From: Anaerorudis cellulosivorans
Lineage (GTDB): Bacteria; Bacteroidota; Bacteroidia; Bacteroidales; Dysgonomonadaceae
Direction: 5' to 3'
Length of the DNA: 64,000 nt
NCBI RefSeq assembly: GCF_025943985.1
Contig: NZ_JAPCWE010000002.1
Coordinates: 124,001 to 188,000, forward strand
Every line of letters begins with the position of its first letter. Position 1 is the first letter of the stretch. Under the pieces are notes generated by a model. That model was not told where the DNA came from. It did no database searches and saw only the letters and a list, made by a program, of their open reading frames with translations. A program made the translations under genes and the position numbers. This document shows positions 55,863-64,000 of this stretch, in pieces.

Positions 55863-56441
55863 GTGGCAAAATTCAGCTCATACAATATATCCCTTAAGAA
55901 CTTTTCGCCTGAAGTTCATTCCTATTCTTTCGCATTGGATAAAAAATTTTTTGAAGCAATTGATGGAGAAGAAGTTAGAAAAGGAACACTACAAGTTGAA
56001 CTAAAGGTAAAAAAAGTTGCGACGACCTATGAATTCGATTTCGATATCCATGGAATTATACAAATTCCCTGCGATCGTTGCCTTGACGAAATGGATCAGA
56101 AAATCGATACGCATAACCGACTCATTGTAAAAATGGGAAGGGAATATGCGGAAGAAAGCGACGAAATCGTTATCATTCCTGAGGAAGAAGGGGAAATCAA
56201 CATTGCATGGTTTCTGTACGAATTTATTGCGCTTAACATCCCGATAAAACATGTACACGAACCCGGAAAATGTAACCGAAATATGACTAAAAAACTTCAT
56301 CGACACACCGTGGTGACTGACGAAGGAGAAGAATCCGGCGAACCACTCGACGAAGGTGGTGATACGGATTTCGAAGATAATCAACAGGAAACAACCGATC
56401 CCCGATGGGATGTCCTGAAAGGGATAGATTTAGATGAATAA
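55863..56441 (+). CDS. DUF177 (YceD-type) protein
   Basis: 192 residues from GTG 55863 (AKFSSYNISLKNFSPEVHSY). DUF177 proteins are almost always encoded just before ribosomal protein L32, as here, and are implicated in rRNA maturation in bacteria and plastids. The typical Cys pair is in IPCDRCLDEMDQKID. The C-terminal part is very acidic (DEGEESGEPLDEGGDTDFEDN) and ends WDVLKGIDLDE, the family's usual tail. rpmF starts 26 bases downstream, so they are co-transcribed. Confidence 0.9.
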   Translation: MAKFSSYNISLKNFSPEVHSYSFALDKKFFEAIDGEEVRKGTLQVELKVKKVATTYEFDFDIHGIIQIPCDRCLDEMDQKIDTHNRLIVKMGREYAEESDEIVIIPEEEGEINIAWFLYEFIALNIPIKHVHEPGKCNRNMTKKLHRHTVVTDEGEESGEPLDEGGDTDFEDNQQETTDPRWDVLKGIDLDE

Positions 56442-56467
56442 TAAATTAACTAAATAAACAGAGAAAA

Positions 56468-56653
56468 ATGGCACATCCAAAAAGAAGACGATCATCAGCA
56501 AAACAAGGGAAAGTACGTTCCCATGATCATGCAAAAATGCCGACCTTGGCAATTTGTCCCAATTGTGGTGCGTGGCACATTTACCATATGGTATGCAACG
56601 AATGTGGCTACTACAGAGGAAAACTCGCTATTGAAAAAGGGACTACAGCATAA
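56468..56653 (+). CDS. rpmF: 50S ribosomal protein L32
   Basis: 61 residues. Starts MAHPKRRRSSAKQGKVRS, the L32 N-terminal tail, followed by a zinc ribbon with CPNCG and CNECG. The zinc-binding (C+) form is complete. Lies in the conserved order DUF177-rpmF-fabH, which links ribosome and fatty-acid synthesis genes in many bacteria; plsX, often found between them, is absent. A hairpin with a run of eight T follows. Confidence 0.97.
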   Translation: MAHPKRRRSSAKQGKVRSHDHAKMPTLAICPNCGAWHIYHMVCNECGYYRGKLAIEKGTTA

Positions 56654-56677
56654 ATTTTCAAACAAAAAATTTAATAC

Positions 56678-56721
56678 AAAAAAAATCCCAAGAAACGTAT
56701 GCTTTCGAGGGACTTTTTTTT
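56678..56721 (+). terminator. Terminator or attenuator between rpmF and fabH
   Basis: A-run plus TCCC (56678-56689) can pair with GGGA (56709-56712) and the following T-run (56714-56721), with an inner GAAA/TTTC stem. It has the shape of a rho-independent terminator immediately before fabH, so it may set the ratio of L32 to FabH transcripts. Confidence 0.5.
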
Positions 56722-56746
56722 CTTATCACATCAACAGCAAATCAGG

Positions 56747-57745
56747 ATGAATGCGGTTATTACCGGAATTGCGGCAAGCATTCCCGACTATATTCTTACT
56801 AACAAGGAATTGTCGCAAATGGTCGACACAAGCGACGAATGGATAACAACCCGAGTTGGGATTAAAGAACGACGCATACTGAAAGGCGAAGCCCAAGGCG
56901 TATCGGTTTTGGCATCAAAAGCCATAGCCGAGTTGCTCGATAAAACCAACACAACATCCGAAGAAGTTGATGCCATTGTATTTGCCACAAGCACACCCGA
57001 CCATCTTCTCCCTTCCACTGCTTCCATTGTTGCCGAACAAAATCACATCAAAAACGCATTCTGCTTCGATATGGAGGCAGCGTGCAGCGGTTTCATTTTC
57101 GGTCTTGAAGTTTGCAACGGACTCATTAAAACCGGGCGATACAAAAAAGTGATTCTGGCGGCAGGTGAAAAAATGTCGGCTATCGTAAACTATGAAGATC
57201 GCAATACATGTCCACTATTTGGGGATGCTGCTGCTGCCGTAATGATTGAGCCCTGCGAAGAAAATATCGGTATCATCGATGCCATTCTACGAACCGACGG
57301 AGTGGGATACGAACCACTTCAAGTGAAAGCCGGAGGCAGTAAATATCCTGCTACGCACGAAAGGATAGATAAAAACGAGCACACCCTTCATCAGGATGGG
57401 AAAGTAGTTTTTAAATATGCCGTATCCCATATGGCCGATGTTTCACTGAAAATCATGGAGAGAAACAGCCTCACTAAGGATAATGTGGATTGGCTGGTTC
57501 CTCATCAGGCCAACATGCGCATCATCGATGCCGTGATACAACGCACGGGCATTCCGCGTGAAAGAGTGATGATCAATATCGAAAAATATGGCAATACGAG
57601 CGCAGTAACCATCCCCTTGTGTCTATGGGAATGGGAACATAAGCTACGTAAAGGTGATAATATTATCCTTACGGCTTTCGGCGCCGGATTCACATGGGGT
57701 GCCGTTTATTTGAAATGGGGCTACGACGGAAACCAAATAACATAA
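56747..57745 (+). CDS. fabH: 3-oxoacyl-ACP synthase III
   Basis: 332 residues from the ATG at 56747 ([15 protein letters not shown]); upstream in-frame sequence lies in the hairpin and is excluded. Starts fatty-acid synthesis by condensing acetyl- or branched acyl-CoA with malonyl-ACP. The triad is Cys in [13 protein letters not shown], His in [11 protein letters not shown] and Asn in [27 protein letters not shown] and [10 protein letters not shown] are canonical. The conserved rpmF neighbourhood marks it as the housekeeping enzyme, as opposed to the divergent relative at 39979-41061. Confidence 0.97.
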   Translation: MNAVITGIAASIPDYILTNKELSQMVDTSDEWITTRVGIKERRILKGEAQGVSVLASKAIAELLDKTNTTSEEVDAIVFATSTPDHLLPSTASIVAEQNHIKNAFCFDMEAACSGFIFGLEVCNGLIKTGRYKKVILAAGEKMSAIVNYEDRNTCPLFGDAAAAVMIEPCEENIGIIDAILRTDGVGYEPLQVKAGGSKYPATHERIDKNEHTLHQDGKVVFKYAVSHMADVSLKIMERNSLTKDNVDWLVPHQANMRIIDAVIQRTGIPRERVMINIEKYGNTSAVTIPLCLWEWEHKLRKGDNIILTAFGAGFTWGAVYLKWGYDGNQIT

Positions 57746-57747
57746 AT

Positions 57748-58578
57748 ATGAAATCGATAGTTACCTTATTTTTTTCTCTGTTCTTATCGGCATTTTTTTG
57801 CGTTCAGGCAGCAAAAGTGGATACCGTTGTCACGCACAGCCAAAAAATGCAAAAAGACATAAAAGCCGTGGTAATCACACCCGACTCATATGCTCGTCAA
57901 ACAAAATTTCCCGTACTTTATCTTCTTCACGGCTATAGTGACCGGTACGACGGCTGGGTAACCAAAGTACCTGCCATAAAAGACCTTGCCGACCTTTACG
58001 ATATGATCATCGTTTGTCCTGACGGTGCTTATGGAAGTTGGTATCTCGACAGCCCGATCGACCCCGATTTTCAATATGAAACCTACATCGCTGACGAACT
58101 GGTCAATTGGATTGATCAGAACTATCGAACTATCCCATCCCGATCAGGCAGAGCCATTACCGGCCTGAGTATGGGAGGTCATGGCGCATTATACCTGGCC
58201 TTCCGTCATCAGGATATCTTCGGCGCAGCCGGTAGCATGAGCGGAGGAGTGGATATCAGGCCCTTTCCCAACAATTGGGATCTGGCAAAACGATTGGGAA
58301 AACAAAGCGAATATCCCGAACGTTGGGAACAGAACACCGAGATAGGGCTGTTACACCTGCTTACTCCCAATTCGCTTCAACTCATCATCGATTGCGGAAC
58401 AGAAGACTTCTTTTATGAGGTCAATAAAAAGTTGCACGAAGCGCTTCTTTACCGCAACATTCCTCACGACTTCATCTCCCGTCCGGGTGTGCACAATTGG
58501 GATTATTGGGGAAATGCCATCAAATATCAGGCCTTATTTTTTAACCGGTATTTCGAAACAAATAAAATGAAAAAATGA
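57748..58578 (+). CDS. Secreted esterase of the esterase D / feruloyl esterase group
   Basis: 276 residues from the ATG at 57748, chosen because MKSIVTLFFSLFLSAFFCVQ is a signal peptide; the frame is open further upstream inside fabH. Alpha/beta hydrolase with oxyanion region FPVLYLLHGYSDRYDGWV, nucleophile Ser in ITGLSMGGHGALY, Asp in DCGTEDFF and His in PGVHNWDYWG. Relatives include acyl-sugar and feruloyl esterases and mycolyltransferase-like proteins. Overlaps the phosphoesterase gene by four bases (ATGA), so both are made together. The natural ester is unknown. Confidence 0.87.
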   Translation: MKSIVTLFFSLFLSAFFCVQAAKVDTVVTHSQKMQKDIKAVVITPDSYARQTKFPVLYLLHGYSDRYDGWVTKVPAIKDLADLYDMIIVCPDGAYGSWYLDSPIDPDFQYETYIADELVNWIDQNYRTIPSRSGRAITGLSMGGHGALYLAFRHQDIFGAAGSMSGGVDIRPFPNNWDLAKRLGKQSEYPERWEQNTEIGLLHLLTPNSLQLIIDCGTEDFFYEVNKKLHEALLYRNIPHDFISRPGVHNWDYWGNAIKYQALFFNRYFETNKMKK

Positions 58579-60440
58579 AAAAACGACTCGCGTTCCTTTC
58601 TTTTTGGATTATATGGATCGGCCTCTTTGCACAAACAACCGGTTCCTCTTTCAAATTTGCATTGGTTACCGACACACACGTCGGAAATCCCAATAATAAT
58701 GAAGACCTCTATCGAACAGTAAAAGACATCAATGCGTTGCCCGACATTGCATTTGTCATTGTGTCGGGCGATGTCACCGAATTTGGTTCGGATGAAGAAC
58801 TGCAAACGGCAAAAGAACTGCTCTCTAAGCTAAATAAGTCCTATTATGTGATTCCCGGCAATCACGATTCCAACTGGTCGGAAAGTGGGACAAATAGCTT
58901 TAAACAGATTTTTGGAGCAGAAACTTTTGGATTCGAATATAACGGTTACCAATTTATCGGTCTGGCATCGGGACCAAATATGCGCATGGGACCCGGGCAA
59001 ATTCCTCGCGAAAATCTTACCTGTTTTTTTGAAGAACTCGAAAAAACCGACAAAAACACCCCGATCATTGTCGTGAATCATTATCCAATGGATTCTTCAC
59101 TGAACAATTGGTTCGAAGTGTTGGATGCCTTGCGACCCTACAACGTAAAGCTGATGCTTTGTGGACACGGTCATGTCAACAAAGCATTAAATTTCGAAGG
59201 TGCGAATGCTGCCATGTGCCGATCCAATCTTCGGGGGAAAGCCAAATTCGGAGGATATACCATCATCACTGTTTCAGCAGACTCCATTTGCCTTCAAGAA
59301 CGCATTGTATCTGGACAAACCCTTTCACCGTGGCTTTGTTATTCTACCACCGGCCGCCCTCAATGGATAGACAATCCCCCGCGTCCCGATTATACAATAA
59401 ATAATCAACATCCCTATGTGAAAGAAATTTGGAGCATTCAAGAAACAAGCGATATGGGCAGCGGCATGTGTTTAACTGCCGGATTGCTCATTTACACCAA
59501 CACCAACGGAGAAATAAAAGGCGCAGATTCGTCGACAGGGAAAACCGTATGGACATACAAAACCAACGGAAAAATTTACTCTACTCCTACCGTATATAAA
59601 AACACGGTATGGTGCGCTTCCACCGATTCCTGCCTTTACGGTTTGAACCTGAAAAACGGTAAAATACGGTTTAAAATGAAAACCAACAACGCTGTTGTGT
59701 CCTCTCCGGTATGCACAGACAACAAGGTGATCCTTGCCGGAGGTGATGGTCATTGCCGTGCATGGTCAGTAACCAACGGTAAGACGATGTGGGACTTCGA
59801 CAGAGTAAAAAATTTCGTCGTTACCCGCCCCCTCGTAAAAGACCATACCGTATTCTTCGGAAGTTGGGGAAATGAATTTTATGCCATCGATACTCGAAAC
59901 GGAACACTGAGGTGGAAATGGACAAACGGACAAACCAACCGCATGTTTTCGCCGGCACAAGTGTGGCCTGTTGCCTCGCATGGTCGCATCTATCTGGCTT
60001 CGCCTGACCGCTATATGACGGTGCTCGACGAAAAGACCGGTATTGTGGTGTGGCGATATAACGATCCCGAAAACCGGGTACGCGAATCCCTCGGTATTTC
60101 GGAAGACGGAAATACCATCTATGCCAAGACGATGGACGGAAAAATTCTAGCCATCGACGCCTCGGTTTCCGATCGGAAAGTAAAATGGATTTCGTCGGGA
60201 GAAGATATGGGTTATGAACTGGCACCAACGGCCATCCCCGAAAAAAACGGCATCGTATATGCACCCACAGACAAAGGGTTGATCTATGCCTACCGTGCAT
60301 CCGACGGTCACTTCTTGTGGAAATACCGAATTTCTTCCGCATTGATCAACATGATTCTGCCCACCAACCACAACGAAATATATGTTTCGGCAATGGACGG
60401 CAAACTGGTCAAACTCAAAGTCCTTACCGGTCATCCGTAA
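58575..60440 (+). CDS. Exported metallophosphoesterase fused to a PQQ-type beta-propeller
   Basis: 621 residues. Signal peptide (1-20, ending GLFAQ), then a calcineurin-like phosphoesterase domain (about 26-260) with all metal motifs: D33-T-H35, G-D66 in SGDVTEFG, N96-H97 in GNHD, VNHYP and GHGHVN. From about 300 to the end are repeats of the PQQ/PQQ-like propeller (GKTVWTYKTNGKIYSTPTV, DNKVILAGGDGHCRAWSV, VFFGSWGNEFYAIDTRNGT, KNGIVYAPTDKGLIYAYRASDG), with no obvious PQQ dehydrogenase residues. The propeller probably serves as a binding scaffold. Translationally coupled to the preceding esterase, so an ester- and phosphate-bearing substrate is possible. Converges on the AddA-like gene. Confidence 0.88.
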   Translation: MKKRLAFLSFWIIWIGLFAQTTGSSFKFALVTDTHVGNPNNNEDLYRTVKDINALPDIAFVIVSGDVTEFGSDEELQTAKELLSKLNKSYYVIPGNHDSNWSESGTNSFKQIFGAETFGFEYNGYQFIGLASGPNMRMGPGQIPRENLTCFFEELEKTDKNTPIIVVNHYPMDSSLNNWFEVLDALRPYNVKLMLCGHGHVNKALNFEGANAAMCRSNLRGKAKFGGYTIITVSADSICLQERIVSGQTLSPWLCYSTTGRPQWIDNPPRPDYTINNQHPYVKEIWSIQETSDMGSGMCLTAGLLIYTNTNGEIKGADSSTGKTVWTYKTNGKIYSTPTVYKNTVWCASTDSCLYGLNLKNGKIRFKMKTNNAVVSSPVCTDNKVILAGGDGHCRAWSVTNGKTMWDFDRVKNFVVTRPLVKDHTVFFGSWGNEFYAIDTRNGTLRWKWTNGQTNRMFSPAQVWPVASHGRIYLASPDRYMTVLDEKTGIVVWRYNDPENRVRESLGISEDGNTIYAKTMDGKILAIDASVSDRKVKWISSGEDMGYELAPTAIPEKNGIVYAPTDKGLIYAYRASDGHFLWKYRISSALINMILPTNHNEIYVSAMDGKLVKLKVLTGHP

Positions 60441-60537
60441 AAAAATCGTTTTAAATACTGAAAGAGGAATCGTTTATCTGATGTGCTGTTCAAAGAAAAT
60501 TCAAATGTGAAGAGAGGGAAGAGGGACAGACTAACCG

Positions 60538-63500
60538 CTACACTTTTACGACTTTTTTCAGCCCGACATAAAAAACGTAGCCCGAAACGTTATCGTAGCC
60601 CATTTCCCGAATATGGTGAACATAATGCCGTACTTGACTAAGGTATCCCGATTCTTCTGCATCGCCAAACTTATAATCAACCACAATCACCTCGTTGTCA
60701 CCAATCATCACCCTGTCGGGACGACTGAAACCAAAAGCGGGATGCAACACTTGCGTTTCGTTTAGAATTTGATATTTACCCGAATACCAATCGTTTACCT
60801 CCTGAATCGACAACCATTCGCGAAGCGAAACAAGAAGTTGATTTTTCTTTTCAGCGGTAATCTCGCCGGCCAAGTATTTCTTCTCCACAGCCTTTTCCAG
60901 ATCGTCCAATGTTTTGATGCAGCTGATAATCTCATGCATCAACATGCCGTAATCGCGGTTGCCATCGTCGGTAAAATAGCCGATACTGTTTAAGCGAAGC
61001 CTCAGCCGATCGGAAAACGGGACCGACTGCCACTTCCCCGCCTTATAGGCGGCTGGGATTGCTTTATCGGAAGACGAAACAAGTTGGTCGGGATTCCCAA
61101 ACTCAACCATCCCGTTTTCCTTGTCCTCCCGGAAATAATCGTTCAGCACAACCGTCAATCCATTATTCTCAACACCAGCATCAAATAAATCCTTTTCAGC
61201 TACACTCAGCCACAATAGATCGGCCACACTTTTTACGGCTATCTCCTCTTTTTTCTTATTCTTCGGTTTAGGTGCAAAAATAACCATACGATGCTTTGCT
61301 CGGGTAAAAGCCACATACAGCAAATTCAGATTATCGATATAGGCAAAGAGCTTTTCTTGCAGGTAATCTTCGCGGAAAATGGTATTTTGCAAGCCACTCG
61401 AATAGCGCAACGGTACAATGCTCAGTTCGTTGAAAGGCGGCCTGTCGGGGTGACACCAAATAATGGTAGTATGGTTGGGATTATGATCCACCTCCCAATC
61501 CACAAAAGGCATAATAACCACGCCAAAGCCCAATCCTTTGGATTTATGAATGGTAAGCAGTCGGATGGCATCTTGGTCATCGGGCGAAAAAAGGGCTTTC
61601 TTATACCCCTTATCATCCCACCATTCCAGGAAGCTGTTCACATCCGACGAAGCATCGGCACTGAATTTCAGCACAATATCCAGAAATGCCTGCACATAGG
61701 CATTCTCTTTTTCGTCGAGAACATCATCCGATAAAGCAAAAAAAGCCTCGACCATCTCGTACAAAGGGAGTGAACTCAACTGTTCAATGCGTTCACTTAT
61801 TTCGTGTGGAAAGCCTATATCACCATTGATGAATACAGCCTGCAACGCCTTGTCGGGAGAATATTTCCGATGAAAACGGTAAAATTCGTAAACGGCAAGA
61901 AATTGGCAAGTGCGGTCTTCCCTGTTTTGAAAATAACGCAGCAATGCCAGTATAGCCTTTACACTACGGGCATTACCAAGCTGAAGCGCCTCGTTGGAAA
62001 TGATGTCGTAACGGTATTTCGAATCGGGATGCGCATCGGCATAGGCAAGCAACGTTTCTGCAACCGTCACTGCTTCCTCATTCGTACGCACCAGAATGGC
62101 GATATCTTTTAATGCAAAACCTTGATCCTGCAACGATTCAATCTCCTTCGGAAGCCGAACCAATGCCTGCGATCTCCAATTGTCGTCCTCATCTTCGGTA
62201 TTCAGAAAAGTAACCCGTACAAATCCTTGATCGGCGTTTTTTTTGGAAGGAATTCGTTGACAAACGTGCGTATAGACCTCCATTATTTTTGTCTGTGCAT
62301 ACTGCACAAAATCACTTTTGGGCATGGCCTCCAACGAACGGTTAAAATCGTTTTGCAAAAGTGCTGCACTGCTACGGAAAAGCGAATTGTTGAAATACAC
62401 AATTTTTGCATCACTCCGCCAATTGGTATCGAGCGAATGCGTACAAACATTCTCCAAGCCGAAATCGTGCACAATCTGCTCTTCAATCAAGCGCCAGTCG
62501 GAATTGCGCCACCGATAAATGCTCTGTTTCACATCCCCCACCACGAGATTAAAATTGCCTCCTGCAAGACTTTCTTGCATCAGCGGACGAAAATTATCCC
62601 ACTGCATAGCAGACGTATCCTGAAATTCGTCGATCATGTAATGAAAAAGGTGTGTCCCCGTTTTTTCGTAGATAAAAGGTGTATTGCTATCTTCAATAAT
62701 TTTGTTGAGCAACTCGGTAACATCCGAAAGAAACAACGTGCCGGTTTCCCGTTGCTGTTTCGTCAGCCGGTTTCGGATATCGTTAAGGATACCCAACGTA
62801 TAATAGTAGGTGAGAATGGTTTTGGCAGAAAAGTAAAAAATTGAATTTTCGAAAAGGTGCACCGCCTCTCTCACACAGGCATTCAATCCTTCGATATAAG
62901 CCGCCTCGATACGCGATTTCTTTTCGGCAGACGTGTTTTTTGTCGTCCAGTTTTCCGGATTATCCGCAAGATTAATAAATGTGGCAGTAGGTTCTTTCAC
63001 CTCACCGTTTGCCCATTTTACAAAATGCAAAAAAGGCGAATTTTTTCCCCCTTTAAAGTCGGAATGGTGCAGACCGGAACGACTCATCAGATTCACCCCC
63101 CTCTCCCCTATCGCTTTCAGTTCATTCTCGAATGCGCGCACAATCTTGATCAGTTTTAGACGATAGGCATCGAGATATTTTTTGTCGTGAATCCGTTCGC
63201 GGTCGCTTTGCGAAAACAATCGGTATTTTTCGTTGAACAACTGCGAAGCGAGCTCCTGAATATCTTTCTTTATGGACCAGCTTTTGTTTTGCTGAATCTT
63301 GTCCTGCATGAAAGCCAGCAACCATCCGGCCAACTCGCTGTTTTCGGGCTTATCCAACTCGAAAATCATCATGTCGATAATCTCCGAAAGAAAAACCTCT
63401 TCATCCACTTCGATGTTGTATCCGCCGTTTAACCCCATTTCGCGCGTGAAAGCACGCATGATCTGCTGAAAAAAACGGTCGATGGTGCTGACGGAAAATC

Positions 63501-63825
63501 CGGAATAATCATGCAACATGCTCTCCAGTATCTCTTTTGCCTGCCGGTCGACTTGCATTTCGCTCAACGAAAAATCCTCCATCAGTATAGACCGGTAATC
63601 CGATTCGCCACCCGCTGAAAGTTGGTGAAGCTCTTCCACAATGCGCGACTTCATCTCGTCGGTGGCCTTGTTGGTGAACGTCACGGCAAGGATATGCCGG
63701 TAATGGTAAGGCGAAGCAAAGAGCAAACGAAGATACTCCGCAGTCAGTCGGTGTGTTTTTCCCGATCCTGCCGAGGCTTTAATGAGCTGAAGCTGCCGGC
63801 GTTCAGAGAATGTTCGCTTTGGCAT
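60538..63825 (-). CDS. addA: AddA-like UvrD-type helicase-nuclease
   Basis: 1095 residues. UvrD/RecB superfamily 1A helicase: Walker [12 protein letters not shown] (Lys23), motif Ia [11 protein letters not shown], Walker B-like [48 protein letters not shown] and [16 protein letters not shown]. The C-terminal PD-(D/E)XK nuclease has [20 protein letters not shown] with QVRHYVHH. It would process double-strand breaks with AddB, which is not encoded beside it here; a single-subunit role or a distant addB are both possible. Its start overlaps the upstream SUI1-type gene by 23 bases. Confidence 0.9.
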   Translation of the reverse strand: MPKRTFSERRQLQLIKASAGSGKTHRLTAEYLRLLFASPYHYRHILAVTFTNKATDEMKSRIVEELHQLSAGGESDYRSILMEDFSLSEMQVDRQAKEILESMLHDYSGFSVSTIDRFFQQIMRAFTREMGLNGGYNIEVDEEVFLSEIIDMMIFELDKPENSELAGWLLAFMQDKIQQNKSWSIKKDIQELASQLFNEKYRLFSQSDRERIHDKKYLDAYRLKLIKIVRAFENELKAIGERGVNLMSRSGLHHSDFKGGKNSPFLHFVKWANGEVKEPTATFINLADNPENWTTKNTSAEKKSRIEAAYIEGLNACVREAVHLFENSIFYFSAKTILTYYYTLGILNDIRNRLTKQQRETGTLFLSDVTELLNKIIEDSNTPFIYEKTGTHLFHYMIDEFQDTSAMQWDNFRPLMQESLAGGNFNLVVGDVKQSIYRWRNSDWRLIEEQIVHDFGLENVCTHSLDTNWRSDAKIVYFNNSLFRSSAALLQNDFNRSLEAMPKSDFVQYAQTKIMEVYTHVCQRIPSKKNADQGFVRVTFLNTEDEDDNWRSQALVRLPKEIESLQDQGFALKDIAILVRTNEEAVTVAETLLAYADAHPDSKYRYDIISNEALQLGNARSVKAILALLRYFQNREDRTCQFLAVYEFYRFHRKYSPDKALQAVFINGDIGFPHEISERIEQLSSLPLYEMVEAFFALSDDVLDEKENAYVQAFLDIVLKFSADASSDVNSFLEWWDDKGYKKALFSPDDQDAIRLLTIHKSKGLGFGVVIMPFVDWEVDHNPNHTTIIWCHPDRPPFNELSIVPLRYSSGLQNTIFREDYLQEKLFAYIDNLNLLYVAFTRAKHRMVIFAPKPKNKKKEEIAVKSVADLLWLSVAEKDLFDAGVENNGLTVVLNDYFREDKENGMVEFGNPDQLVSSSDKAIPAAYKAGKWQSVPFSDRLRLRLNSIGYFTDDGNRDYGMLMHEIISCIKTLDDLEKAVEKKYLAGEITAEKKNQLLVSLREWLSIQEVNDWYSGKYQILNETQVLHPAFGFSRPDRVMIGDNEVIVVDYKFGDAEESGYLSQVRHYVHHIREMGYDNVSGYVFYVGLKKVVKV

Positions 63826-64000
63826 ATCCTTCCTCCCGGAGAATATTCAACACCTTTTCGCGATGATCGCCTTGTATGATGATTTCTCCGTTTTTGACCG
63901 ATCCACCCACACCGCATCGGGTTTTTAGCAATCTTCCCAATGCTTCCAGTTCCTCTTCTGTTCCCTGAAAACCGGTAACAAGGGTAACTGCTTTCCCTTT
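63803..64000 (-). CDS. eIF1/SUI1-type translation initiation factor (YciH-like), 3' end only
   Basis: The frame is open from the right edge for 65 codons and stops at 63803-63805. The sequence matches the SUI1/YciH C-terminal domain: [42 protein letters not shown], and [17 protein letters not shown]. The start is outside the window. SUI1-type factors influence start-codon selection; bacterial YciH is poorly understood. The last 23 bases overlap the start of the AddA-like gene, so the two are probably expressed together. Confidence 0.88.
   Translation of the reverse strand, partial: KGKAVTLVTGFQGTEEELEALGRLLKTRCGVGGSVKNGEIIIQGDHREKVLNILREEGYAKANIL

Overview
The window reads as chromosomal DNA of a member of the Bacteroidota, most likely order Bacteroidales. 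Evidence: a SusC/SusD pair with an ECF sigma/FecR pair, lipoprotein glycosidases, an LpxC-FabZ fusion, many TAnnTTTG-type promoter -7 boxes close to gene starts, and few recognisable Shine-Dalgarno sites. A Dysgonomonadaceae-like source (Proteiniphilum/Petrimonas type) is a guess from overall gene flavour, not something shown here. I see no phage, CRISPR array, intact insertion sequence or rRNA operon.

Layout. 1-6.9 kb: the 3' part of a divergent tryptophanase/tyrosine phenol-lyase, then a tight five-gene plus-strand cluster (membrane protein resembling an ECF S component, small phosphoribosyltransferase, TonB-dependent receptor, Tat-signal DUF362 protein, and a membrane polyferredoxin that looks like NapH joined to NapG). 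This cluster is the best candidate for an undescribed system. 7.2-12.1 kb: isocitrate dehydrogenase, citrate synthase and aconitase on the minus strand, the oxidative route to 2-oxoglutarate. 12.4-17.9 kb: OPT-type transporter, GH92 and GH53 lipoproteins. 17.9-23.5 kb: CDF metal exporter, proA-proB-proC, aspS. 23.5-31.9 kb: a glycan-utilisation locus (GH76, SusD, SusC with STN domain, FecR, ECF sigma), AT-richer in places and probably aimed at alpha-mannan. 32-41 kb: pdxH, a LolD-like ATPase, a DPP5-like S9 peptidase, tRNA-Asp, mutS, a small outer-membrane protein and a KAS III-like enzyme. 41.3-46.7 kb: lpxD, lpxC-fabZ, lpxA, then agmatine deiminase and N-carbamoylputrescine amidase. 47-51 kb: tRNA-Pro, GH51 arabinofuranosidase and a YidE/AspT-type transporter. 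51.2-55.8 kb: 4-alpha-glucanotransferase, a CBM9-like protein and an APH/NahK-like sugar kinase. 55.9-60.4 kb: DUF177, rpmF, fabH, an esterase and a calcineurin-type phosphoesterase fused to a PQQ-type propeller. 60.5-64 kb: an AddA-like helicase-nuclease and the end of an eIF1/SUI1-type gene.

The window combines core metabolism (2-oxoglutarate, proline, lipid A, fatty acids, putrescine) with carbohydrate scavenging: alpha-mannan (GH76, GH92), galactan (GH53), arabinan (GH51) and alpha-glucan (MalQ).

Non-coding structure is also notable. A palindromic element of the GAGGGTG/CACCCTC type sits at three convergent gene ends. A 26-base element is shared exactly, at the same distance from the start codon, by aspS and mutS. 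Two arrays with an 11-bp period lie between pdxH and the LolD-like gene.
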